Of a DNA stretch of 64,000 nt, positions 8,413 through 18,300 are shown piece by piece; the first letter of the stretch is position 1; each line of letters opens with the position of its first letter. The notes below the pieces were generated by a model. The model had not been told where the DNA came from. It saw only the letters and a list, made by a program, of their open reading frames with translations, and searched no databases. Location of the stretch: positions 124,001 through 188,000 of the forward strand of contig JBLIRR010000005.1 of assembly GCA_049472395.1 (NCBI GenBank). Reading direction: 5' to 3'. This DNA is from JBLIRR01 sp049472395. Lineage in GTDB: Bacteria > SZUA-182 > DTGQ01 > JBLIRR01. A program made the position numbers and the translations under genes.

Positions 8413-9460
8413 CTACCCTCTTTCACCTATCTTTCTTATTACTTTGGCCGGGTTCCCCATTACTAAAGTATATGGGGGAACATTTGATACAACAACCGAA
8501 TCAGCCGTAACCACGGCGCCTTTTCCCACTCGCACCCCCTTTAAAATAGTGGCCTTTGAACCGATCCATACGTTATCCTCTATGACAACTTCCCGTCGAA
8601 TAGCCGGATAGGTTCTATCAATAGGATGCATATCCGTATCCACAATCCGTGCTCCCCAACTAAGCATCACTTTTATAGCGATCTTAGGCATTTTATTCTC
8701 ACTCGATGCAGGAACATCCTCGGCATTATAATAGCTCATAAAGCTTTCTTTATATGTATCATATAAATAGTGTGGAAGGGGGTCAATTGTGGAGTATTCA
8801 TAGAAAATATTATGTGTTATTTCAAGAGAATACTTTTTATTGATTTTATTGGCAAACTCTGTGAATTTCATCAAATCAAAACCATAGATGCTCATATCTT
8901 CATAAAGGTCTATGTCATGCTCATCAACACCCAAAAGCTCCGAAACACTTGTTGATAACTCGTTCGTGTTGGATTCTCTGCACTCCTCCGTTGTTATCAA
9001 ACTTTTGAGCAGTTTTATTTTGAGTATTTTAAAAATGATTTCCGGTCAAAGTGATGGACCTGCAACGCAACTTTTTTATATGATCCCTCATTATAGAGCT
9101 TCTCCCACCGGATATCAACACCATTGTGCCATAATTGCAGCATGCTGTCTATGAAAAGTTACCTCATGAAATTTTTTTATCATCTCTTTCTGAGGATACG
9201 ATTCAGCAAGACATTGTTCTATCTGTTCCAGATTCTGCTTAAATAAATCGAATCGTCCCAAATATTCCTTGAGTTGTTCAAGCCGGGATCTCTTTAAGTG
9301 AATTGATTCCCTTGAGTAAATTAGTGCCAAATACCCGGTAATTGTCTGCTCCGGGGAACCGACACCCTATACCGATAATGGCAATATCCGTATCAATGTT
9401 AAACTCTTTTCTAATGTGTGTGCCATCTTTTGTATGTATTATCTGTCAATATGGAAAGAG
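8413..9460 (-). pseudogene. Collapsed third PKS gene (KS start, linker, ACP and LbH remnants)
   Basis: Pieces of a PKS of the same design as the one at 9754-15252 remain in order but in different frames. About 9280-9400 reads as a KS N-terminus ('DIAIIGIGCRFPGADNYRVF', then 'NLLKGINSLKEIPA'). It is joined at once to the linker piece 'YLGRFDLFKQNLEQIEQC' (about 9190-9260). About 9020-9115 reads as the end of the KS-downstream region ('NGVDIRWEKLYNEGSYKK', 'HHFDRKSF'). From 9000 down, an open frame of 195 codons (TTG start, no ribosome-binding site) joins an ACP whose Ser is Leu ('YGFDLMKF') to a shortened beta-helix acyltransferase ('GARIVDTDMHPIDRTYP'). About 225 residues between ACP and acyltransferase are missing compared with the intact paralogue. 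The last 195 codons could still be expressed, but the carrier site is dead. Confidence 0.85.
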
Positions 9461-9479
9461 CTATGCCTTATCAAACAGA

Positions 9480-9571
9480 ATTAGCACTAACCACAGCACC
9501 ATTTCCTATTTTTACTCCCTTTAAGATCGTGGCCTTTGTACCGATCCAGGCATTATCTTCAATGACAACTT
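9480..9571 (-). repeat. Fragment of acyltransferase domain, near-identical to 9840-9931
   Basis: About 92 bp in direct orientation with 9840-9931, with about four mismatches up to 9569. It encodes a piece of the left-handed beta-helix ('EDNAWIGTKATILKG') and stops abruptly at 9571. It is much younger than the other remnants next to it, so a recent short duplication or recombination scar is likely. Confidence 0.85.
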
Positions 9572-9572
9572 G

Positions 9573-9695
9573 TCAATTTTTGATGTTGAACGTGTCATCC
9601 TTACTGGTAAAATCATTGAACGATAAAAAGACAGAGTGTTGAAGGAATGGAAATACATTGTTGAAGGAGAAACCATTTTACACAATTTAGGATGA
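9573..9695 (+). pseudogene. Possible DUF4258-like remnant
   Basis: On the plus strand the frame reads 'SIFDVERVILTGKIIER', a stop, then 'KDRVLKEWKYIVEGETIL'. The phrase pattern resembles the small DUF4258 (RelE-like toxin-associated) proteins, interrupted by one stop and lacking both ends. It begins exactly where the duplicated acyltransferase fragment ends. Recognition is from memory of the motif, so confidence is low. Confidence 0.35.
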
Positions 9696-9753
9696 ATAAT
9701 TATAAATTTATCTCAGTACAGGACAAATAATTCTATATGGTTATATGGTTATC

Positions 9754-12700
9754 TTATCTCTCATTAATTTTCCGGATCATCTTTGCGGGATTTCCCATAA
9801 CCAAAGTATGAGGAGGCACGTTTGATACAACGACAGAATTAGCACCAACCACAGCACCATTTCCTATTTTTACTCCCTTTAAGATCGTGGCCTTCGTACC
9901 GATCCAGGCATTGTCTTCAATGATAACTTCTCGCGCAACCGTTGGATAGCTCCAATCAACAGGATGCATATCATTATCGATGATCCGGCTTCCCCATCCA
10001 AGGATAACTCTGTTTCCAATCGTCACTTTTTTGAATGACACGATATGAGTACTTACTACCGTGACCTCATTACCAATCTCAATATTCCCCCCGTGCATGC
10101 AGTCAAGTTGCGTGTCTTTTAGATTCGAATCGAACCAGAAGCTTAGAAAATTATCTCCAATCTTTATGCTGCCTCTCTCACCTGGATTTTCTTCAAAAAT
10201 TCTCACTCTAAAATTCCCCAGTATAAGGGGCTTTTTACCAATACTAAATCTGTCTTTGCTGTAACGCATTTTGAAGTATAATAGTTTCAATAAGTTTTTG
10301 GCGTAAGTAAAAAAGAATGGTGTTTGATAACCTGTAAGATCTATACTGAGCATGCATATCATATCCCATAAGCCACCCTTAAATGACATATGCGGATCGA
10401 TACGTTGATCCTCAAAGCATACGCCGCGAAATCTAAATCTCCTTTTTTCATGCGGATCAAGGGGTATAGTGGCATTCTGCTTTTCTAATTTGCTTCGCTG
10501 TATCTTTAATCTCTCCATATACTCATGCGCATTAAGTGGGCGTGAATGGGCCTCTGTCTGCTTACGCAGTGATTGGAAACTGCTTGTTCGCGCACGTTCT
10601 CGAACAGCCGAAGGATTTTCAGAAATATCAGCGAAAATGCCACCCTGATCCCGTTCTGATCCTTGCGGAATGTGAATACTCTCTTGGCTTGAGCCATTAT
10701 TATAGAATCTTATTAGTGTGTCTTGATATTCATCACATAAATAGTGTGCAAACTTCGTAATTGTCGGATGTTCATAAAAATTATTATTGGTTACTTCAAG
10801 GTGATACTTTTGATTGAGATGGTTGGCAAAGTCCGAATAACTCATCGAATCAAAACCATAGCGCCCCATATCTTTATCACAATCTATCTCTTGGGCACCA
10901 ATCATTAAGATTTCAGTAACAGCCTTTAATAGATCTTTTCGAAGCATGGGCAATAAATCCTTCGCATCGATCTGGGAGACATGATTACCCATTGAGGGTA
11001 TGACATGTTGGTTCATAACTTGCTTTGCGCTTTCAGCCATGACAATATGATGATTCGACGGCTGGTATGTGTTGTTAAATTGTGTCTTTCCCGCATGCCT
11101 ATATCCTGATAGAATAGACACACTACCCTGATCTTGCTTGTGTGAGTAAAACTTGGAGAACGTATCTTTGTATTCGTTGTATAAATATTTTGAAAACTTA
11201 TCAACCGTGGGATGCTCATAGAAATTATTATTGGCTACTTCAAGATGATATTTTTGATTAAGGTGATTGGCAAAGTCTGAATAGCTCATGGAATCGAAAC
11301 CGTATTGACCCATCTCTTTATTGAGATCCATCTCATTGGGGCAAATCATGAGTATATCAGAAATGGCTCTCGTCAAATCCCGTTGAATATAATGTAATAT
11401 GCCATTTCCATTGTGAGGTTGGGATTCCTTTTGGATTTTCTTGACAAGTCCCGTGAGCACATTTCCAGGGCCGATCTCTTCAAAGGCCATCTCTCCCTGC
11501 CCCATCAAATACTTGATACTTTCTACCCATTGTACTGGTTTAATAAGCTGATCAGCTAAAAGCGGCTTTATCTCCTCTTGCTGGTACTGGTGTGCTGTGA
11601 CATTTGAAATAACAGGAATATGGAGTTTTGAGAATTCTATCCCTTTCAAATACTCTAAAAATTTCTCCCTGGCCTCTTTCATATAGCGGGAGTGAGAAGC
11701 TGCGCTCACTTTGAGAGGAATATACCGACTCGCCCCTGCGTGTTCAAAAATCGGCTTGGCTTTTTCAATATCCTCACGGGGACCGGAAATCACAATTTGA
11801 GAAGAGGTATTGTAATTGGCAATGTCTATGGTATTCAATCCGTGTTCTTTTAAAATTTCTTCAATCTTCTGTCCGCTCAAACCTATTAGCGCAGCCATAC
11901 CACCACCTGCAACCTTTCCCATTAATTCGCCTCTCTTTTTTACCAGTTTTAAACCCGTCTCAAAATCAAAGGCGCCTCCCGCAAAAAGGGCACTATATTC
12001 ACCCAAACTATGACCTGCAACAAAGTCAGGCTTTTTCTCACTTTCTTTGATTCTTTTTAAGTAGGCTAAAACACTCACAATATACATAGCAGGTTGAGTA
12101 AACTCAGTGTGATTCAATTGATTGTGAGGATCTTCCACACAGAGTTCCTTTATTGAATACCCTAAAATCTTATCTGCCTTCGCAAGAAAATCCGGAAACT
12201 CATCGAACAGTGCCCCTCCCATACCCTTTACTTGGGAACCTTGACCTGGGAATATATACGTTGTCTTTGTGTGCGATCCTTGTTGATCTGCAAGAGGTTC
12301 TTTTTCATTATTTCTTAAGGATAGAGGCATGGAGGGATAAGCCTGATGCCGCAGCCTGAACTGCTTTCCATCAAAAGGATATTTAGGCAGAGGGACTTTG
12401 TTATATGAGCCATCTTTATACAGAATTTCCCACTTCAAATCTATACCACCCAGCCATAAATCAAGCAGGCTGTGCGTAACAGATTGACCGGTATTTTCCG
12501 TAATGTCCAGATTTACAGATTTTTCTGGGAATGAATTATGTATCTTTCCAACTGCGAAAAATGCCATCTTATCCAAAGGTAAATAGACAGACTTTTCCTC
12601 AGGTCGCATGTGTTTTATCTCTGAGGTTTCTTTGAACCACATGGAAAGATCCTCTATTTCTTCTAGACTCAAGTCTAATCCTTGCAGGGGATGATAAGGA

Positions 12701-15252
12701 TTGTTCTCCAGGCTGCGTACACTTTGATGCTCATTGATAGTGTGAGCAATAGCCGCGTAGTCCGGAGTATCATTCAAGATAAGCTCTACAAGCGACTCTT
12801 TAGGGATTACTTCATTCACCACCAGATCTACCAGTGTGTAAAATCTTTGATCCTCTATATCCTTTTCATCCCGCAATTTCCATTTTTTATTCAGTTTAAA
12901 AAGTGAGCTTATAATGATAATCATAAGTAAAAGTCTCTTTTTTTCATAGTGGTTCTCGCCGAGATCCGTAAGGGGTGCATCCCCGAATAGTTCCTCTATT
13001 CTGGGAAGTAAACCTTTTATTACCGGATCCCAACCAGTAAGATATCTCTTGAATGCTAACTGGTTCTGCCCTACCGCACGGGCTTTTTTCATGTAGAAAT
13101 CTATTTTCTCCTTCTCAATCCTTAATCCCTGTATGAGTGAGCGGAGATATTTTTCATCGAAATGTTGAGGCATTATTGTCTTTTTTAGAATGGCATCATA
13201 ATATGGAATGCGGGGGCGGGATAGACTTATTTCATTTAATTTCTTCTGTTTGTTGAGGAATAAAAGGGCATCCTTCAGCTTCACTATGCCACTGATGACG
13301 AGAGACAATATAATCCCAGTTTCCTGCCCTGATATGATATTCGGTGTGAAACCAAGATCCAGGATTGTCGCAGATAGTGCGTATGCTGCCATAAATGAAT
13401 AGAGCTGCCTCTTCGATTCCGGCCATAGACCTTCACGAAAATCTTTTATCGGACCTTTATTTTTACTTAAATTCACCAGGCAACCCTCAACCTTTTCCAG
13501 ATTTTGCATAAACAAATCGAACTGGTTAACGCTTATTTGAACTTCCTCCAGGCTCTTCAGAGAAATATCTCCCATGTGCATCCACCAGAATTTTTTGTAA
13601 TTTTCAGGAATAGAGGGGATAGCCTTATTCAATAATGCTTTCAGATCATCTTTGCTTTGTAAACACACCCCCCAGCGGTGAGAGAAACTACTGCGACCTT
13701 GTTGCAAAGTCCGACATATATCTCTCAAGCTGGATTCTGAGTAAGCTACACTATGTGCAAAGGCTTTCCATTTCACAATCAAACGAGTGAGACTATCTGC
13801 TGACTTGGCTGAAAGAATGAAAAACTCGTATGTATCAGATTCATGATCGGAAATACTTTTCTCCTTAATGTATTCTTCTACTAAAACATGGGAAATGGCA
13901 CCACCAATTCCAAAAGAGCTTATGCCAGCCCGCCGTGGAAGTCCGTTGCCATTTTTCCAGTCACTCGCTTGGGTCGCTATCATAAAAGGAGATTGTTTAA
14001 AATTAATGATAGGATTTAATTGTTTAATATTGAGACTCTTTGGTATTTTCCGGTGACGCATCATAAGAAGCACCTTGATGAGACCCGCTATTCCGGAAGC
14101 TGCTTCCAGATGTCCAATATTCGACTTGACAGAACCGAGCTTACAGACCTGTTTTTCCTGCGTATATTCTCGAAAAGCCTGACTTAAAGCTTCTACCTCA
14201 ATTGGATCACCCAGAGGAGTTCCTGGCCCATGGGCCTCCACATAACTTACTGTATCCAGCCCAAACCCTGCGTTTTTGCAAGCTGACAGTATCAGCTCCC
14301 GCTGCGCCTCCACTGATGGTGCCGTAATAGATATGGTTTGCCCCACATGTCTGACCGCTGATCCTTTGATAATCCCATAGATATGATTACCTTCCCTGAC
14401 CGCGTCCTCAAGGCGCTGGAGCAGAATTACTCCGATTCCGTCTCCTGGGACATAGCCATTAGCATTTTTATCAAAGGGCTTGCATTGTCCGTCCGGGCTG
14501 AGCATTCGAGCTTTGCTGAAAGAAATATATTTTAAGGGGTGCAGGTTTAATGCTACAGCACCTGCCAGAGCATAATCACTCTCCTTCACACTCAGTGAGA
14601 TTCTGGCTTCATGAATAGTGAAAAGGGAGGATGCATGAGCTGCGTTCAAGGTGAGGCTTGGACCTGACAGATCCAGAAAATAGGAAATACGGTTCGATAA
14701 GATACAGTCAAAGTTTCCTAGTCCCGTATAGCTGTCAATGAGCACGTCCGATCGTGATGACTCGTAGTGGAAATCTGTTGATAAAACACCAATATAGACT
14801 GAAGTATTTTTCTCTTGAAGTCTGCTTAGGGCAATACCTGCATCCTCGATGCAGTGCCATGTTTCTTCCAAAAGACACCGCTGCTGTGGGTCCATATTAT
14901 GTGCTTCCCTGGGCGAGATATTAAAGAACCGGTTGTCAAAGCGTTCGATATCCTCGACAAGCCCGCACCATTTGCTGATGCTTTTATTAGGCTCATCAAT
15001 ATTAGGAGAATAATATGCATTCACATCCCACCGGGAAGGAGGAATTTTTTGAATCGAATTGACTCCCCTCGCCAGATTATCATAAAATTGGTCATAATCC
15101 CTGGCACCGGGGAAGCGACAAGCTATACCAATAATGGCAACGTCTGTCACTTTGTAATCCGGATATTGTTGTTCCTTGTGATTTGTAGATTGATTAAGCT
15201 TTTCCTGGTTTTTTTCTGTCTTTTTTTGAGTATCTTTTGTATTACGTATCAT
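9754..15252 (-). CDS. Trans-AT PKS with embedded acyltransferase, tandem ACPs and C-terminal LbH acyltransferase
   Basis: 1832 residues. Domains: KS (about 36-460); AT-like region (about 480-970) in which 'GQETG' (642-646) replaces GHSxG; genuine AT (998-1275, 'FPGQGSQ', nucleophile Ser1082 in 'GHSLGEYSALF', His1187); ACPa (1285-1365, Ser1321); ACPb (1432-1512, Ser1469); linker; left-handed beta-helix acyltransferase (about 1690-1832, 'IIDNDMHPVDWSYP' with His1763). The KS active site is 'NAAHASSL': Cys is His206, while His341 and His381 remain, so it cannot condense and may only decarboxylate or scaffold. The AT resembles discrete trans-ATs and probably loads malonyl on all modules of both synthases. 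The beta-helix domain could move an acyl group to a hydroxyl acceptor (inference). GGGGAGG precedes the ATG, 54 bp behind the larger PKS gene: same operon. Confidence 0.93.
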   Translation of the reverse strand: MIRNTKDTQKKTEKNQEKLNQSTNHKEQQYPDYKVTDVAIIGIACRFPGARDYDQFYDNLARGVNSIQKIPPSRWDVNAYYSPNIDEPNKSISKWCGLVEDIERFDNRFFNISPREAHNMDPQQRCLLEETWHCIEDAGIALSRLQEKNTSVYIGVLSTDFHYESSRSDVLIDSYTGLGNFDCILSNRISYFLDLSGPSLTLNAAHASSLFTIHEARISLSVKESDYALAGAVALNLHPLKYISFSKARMLSPDGQCKPFDKNANGYVPGDGIGVILLQRLEDAVREGNHIYGIIKGSAVRHVGQTISITAPSVEAQRELILSACKNAGFGLDTVSYVEAHGPGTPLGDPIEVEALSQAFREYTQEKQVCKLGSVKSNIGHLEAASGIAGLIKVLLMMRHRKIPKSLNIKQLNPIINFKQSPFMIATQASDWKNGNGLPRRAGISSFGIGGAISHVLVEEYIKEKSISDHESDTYEFFILSAKSADSLTRLIVKWKAFAHSVAYSESSLRDICRTLQQGRSSFSHRWGVCLQSKDDLKALLNKAIPSIPENYKKFWWMHMGDISLKSLEEVQISVNQFDLFMQNLEKVEGCLVNLSKNKGPIKDFREGLWPESKRQLYSFMAAYALSATILDLGFTPNIISGQETGIILSLVISGIVKLKDALLFLNKQKKLNEISLSRPRIPYYDAILKKTIMPQHFDEKYLRSLIQGLRIEKEKIDFYMKKARAVGQNQLAFKRYLTGWDPVIKGLLPRIEELFGDAPLTDLGENHYEKKRLLLMIIIISSLFKLNKKWKLRDEKDIEDQRFYTLVDLVVNEVIPKESLVELILNDTPDYAAIAHTINEHQSVRSLENNPYHPLQGLDLSLEEIEDLSMWFKETSEIKHMRPEEKSVYLPLDKMAFFAVGKIHNSFPEKSVNLDITENTGQSVTHSLLDLWLGGIDLKWEILYKDGSYNKVPLPKYPFDGKQFRLRHQAYPSMPLSLRNNEKEPLADQQGSHTKTTYIFPGQGSQVKGMGGALFDEFPDFLAKADKILGYSIKELCVEDPHNQLNHTEFTQPAMYIVSVLAYLKRIKESEKKPDFVAGHSLGEYSALFAGGAFDFETGLKLVKKRGELMGKVAGGGMAALIGLSGQKIEEILKEHGLNTIDIANYNTSSQIVISGPREDIEKAKPIFEHAGASRYIPLKVSAASHSRYMKEAREKFLEYLKGIEFSKLHIPVISNVTAHQYQQEEIKPLLADQLIKPVQWVESIKYLMGQGEMAFEEIGPGNVLTGLVKKIQKESQPHNGNGILHYIQRDLTRAISDILMICPNEMDLNKEMGQYGFDSMSYSDFANHLNQKYHLEVANNNFYEHPTVDKFSKYLYNEYKDTFSKFYSHKQDQGSVSILSGYRHAGKTQFNNTYQPSNHHIVMAESAKQVMNQHVIPSMGNHVSQIDAKDLLPMLRKDLLKAVTEILMIGAQEIDCDKDMGRYGFDSMSYSDFANHLNQKYHLEVTNNNFYEHPTITKFAHYLCDEYQDTLIRFYNNGSSQESIHIPQGSERDQGGIFADISENPSAVRERARTSSFQSLRKQTEAHSRPLNAHEYMERLKIQRSKLEKQNATIPLDPHEKRRFRFRGVCFEDQRIDPHMSFKGGLWDMICMLSIDLTGYQTPFFFTYAKNLLKLLYFKMRYSKDRFSIGKKPLILGNFRVRIFEENPGERGSIKIGDNFLSFWFDSNLKDTQLDCMHGGNIEIGNEVTVVSTHIVSFKKVTIGNRVILGWGSRIIDNDMHPVDWSYPTVAREVIIEDNAWIGTKATILKGVKIGNGAVVGANSVVVSNVPPHTLVMGNPAKMIRKINER
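11428..12261 (-). other. Domain: trans-type malonyl acyltransferase inside the PKS
   Basis: Residues 998-1275 of the 1832-residue PKS. They match the discrete AT of trans-AT systems (PksC/BaeC-like 'GHSLGEYSALFAGGAFDFE') far better than a cis-AT. It is the only intact AT in the window, so it likely serves the modules at 15307-33168 in trans as well. Confidence 0.88.
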
Positions 15253-15306
15253 CCTAATTTCCTCCCCAATTATTGCTTACCAAAGTAAAGCAATATTGGA
15301 TCCTAC

Positions 15307-18300
15307 CTACCTTTTAACACCTCCGGATACTGCAATCTTGGCAGTGCCCTTGTCTCGGGATTTCATATTATTATTCACCGGTATATGCTGTTGAACATTA
15401 TCTTTATGAAGGCTTCGACGTGCGCCAAGCATCTTCGCCAATCGTTTGGCCATCGCAGCGATCGCCAGAATGGGAGGCGCTCCCAGCGATTTTGGGAACA
15501 CACTTGCATCACAGACAAAGAGATTATCAATTTCCGTTTGCAAATCCTTGTTTACAATTCTTCCAAGGGCTGCAGTTCCTCCCGGATGTGCACCAAAAGG
15601 TTTGCCCACCACAATGGATTTTTTATTCACCCCAGCCTTAATCAGTATCTCTTTTGAAATTTCAACTCCCTCATTGAGTCGTGCCATGTCACTCTCAGTG
15701 ACTGTCTTGGAAAAAGTCCCATCAGGAAACACACGGCCGGTCGGATCATCAGCGCTTTTTGTCATAATGCCAAGCGTATGCGCCGGAGGAAGAAGCATCC
15801 CTCGCACTCCTGCCTCTGCAAATCTATAACTTCTCGAAGGCTGTGGCCATGTGGAGAGAATAAATCCTTTGCTTTCATGAAATTCATTATCAAGAAGGGC
15901 CATTGATGGCTCCCCAAGCTGGGTGAGGTCGCTGGCAACATCATAGGTATTCACAAGCAGATCTCCGAAAAGGTGTGTCCCCGCTTTCTTAATACCTGTC
16001 TTTTGCAAGATAACAGGAGTAGCAAGCCCCCCTGCGGCAAGAATGACGACATCTGCATAAATTTTAATCCGTCCCCATCCTCTTTTCCCCTTGATTCCTA
16101 CGGCTTTCCCATTTCTGATGATTACTTGCTCAACGGCTGTTTCATACATGACCTCTGCTCCATTCTCTATGGCCTCATCCAAGTAATCCAGGGAGGTCCA
16201 TTTTGCATTGTATTTACAACCCATAAAGCATGCTGCGCAGCGTTTGCACCGTTCATAGCGCATGAACTTAGGCATCCGCTCAAAATGATAACCAAGATCT
16301 CCGGCTGCCTTCAGAATTGCTTTGGACCCACTTGACAGGCGCATTTTGTAAGGGGCAATGTCCATCTCTTTCTCTGCTTCCTCGTATTCGGTGGTAAGAT
16401 CAATGCCGAAGGCTGCCAATTCTTCCTCTGAACAGCGGGTTCCATTGCCGCATGAAACAGCAGTCGAGCCTCCACCCATAATAGCTCTGTAAAGAAAGAC
16501 TCCCTCTTTTGATGCTTTGGGCCACATAGTTATTGCATGGTGGTCAAATAGCTGGAAACTTTTGAAAAGGCCGCCAATATGCTTATAACGCTTGCCTTGT
16601 TCGACGACGATTACCCTCTTGCCCCTTTTGGCGAGTTCTTTGGCCATGGTAGCTCCACCGGCCCCTGATCCAACGATAATAAATTCGTATTTCTTGCTTT
16701 TATTATGTGTGCCTTCCATCTTTCTCTCCTTTAATCTGGAATGTATTCTTTTCCCATACAATGTGGGTAGTGGTTTCTTTTTGTGGCCATTGTTCTCAGT
16801 AAGCCGAGGGATGATCCCATTTGAGGCATAATATGCAAGGTAAGGCCCTAAAAGTTGTAGATCAATAGGAGGGCATGCAATTCCCCGATCTTTGAGGAGA
16901 GCGTGCGTATACTCCGCATCAGCATGACCGTCGTTTATGAAGAATTCTTTGGTGGCAAAACCGTATTTCATTAGATTAAGCCACTCCGGCGCTACCTCTT
17001 CATCAATGGGCAATGTGTTTTCATGCACCATCCGAAGATATTCATCAACTGGCAAAAGTTTTATCTTATAGCCATACTCATTCACTATATTTATGATTTC
17101 ATACCACCTTTTCTTATCAGTATTAAGCAGATGATATGTCTCGAAAAAGGACTTTCTGTGCAGGCCTAAGGAGATAATGCCCTTGGCAATATAATCAACA
17201 GGGGTTATGTCGAAATAATTGTTGCCGATTGCTGCTACTCCGGATTTAATAATCAATTCAAATAATCTATGGAAAATACTGGCAGCGCCGCTCATCTCCA
17301 GGGGATATAATCCGCTCCCCGACTCTCCGAATATATTGCCCGGCCGTATAATGTTCCATACTAAGCCTTTATTGGATGCGTCACGCACTAACCTCTCACC
17401 TTCAAATTTTGTCTCCTGATACCCCATCTTGGTGAATTTCTGCCCCACATCAAAATCCTGTTCTTTAAAGGCAAAATTACTCCTATAGATAACATCAGCC
17501 ATCACGTGATAACTTGAGACATGGATCAAATATTTTTGCCTTGTCCCAAGAACTAAGTCGATGATATTCTTAACCCCTGTCACATTGATCGGGGCCAGAT
17601 AATTATAGGGCATCACAAGATTGGTTGAGGCTGCGATGTGTATCGTACAATCTATTGAATCTGCAAGATGGCGATAGTCTCTCTTAGAAAGACCGAACCT
17701 TTTTTTGGTAATATCCCCGATTAGTGGTATAACCCTTCGTTGCAATTCTTGCAGCAGGCTTTTTTCTGCATTATAACTTATCAGGATTTTCGCAAGCCGC
17801 TCCTGTGCATGGGCAATGTCACGAGCCCGAATTATACAATATATGTGCGCATCTGTTGTCTCAAGCAATTCTTTGAGTATGTATCCGCCTAAAATTCCTG
17901 TAGGACCGGTAAGGAGAATAGCATGAAAGGTGTATTCATCAAGGTCAGGTTTTTTAAGGGCTTCAGGCGCGGTCTGTAGAAATAGTTCATGAGCAGCTAC
18001 CCTGTGAGGCTTAGGAGCCATCTTCTCTTTTTTATCACCTATGGAGCGTGTGGCGGCAATCTCCTCTCCATACTTCTCAGAAATATAGCGGGATAGATCC
18101 TTGACATTTGCATAGGTAAACATTATCGTTGTTTTAAGTGTTATGCCGAAGACCTTATTGAGATTATTGACAAGTTCCAATCCTATGATAGAATCAACGC
18201 CGTAGTCAGAAAAGGATTTTGCTAAATCTATAGCCGAAGGATTCATTCCGACAGAGGCACCAATCGTGTTAACAAGGTGTTTTTGAATGTACTGTATGAG

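Noticed and set aside
15745..16330. Ferredoxin-type 4Fe-4S cluster from Cys5641-5651
   Set aside because: The C-x2-C-x2-C-x3-C arrangement also occurs in long-chain alcohol oxidase-like GMC proteins as a family feature; a cluster is not shown.
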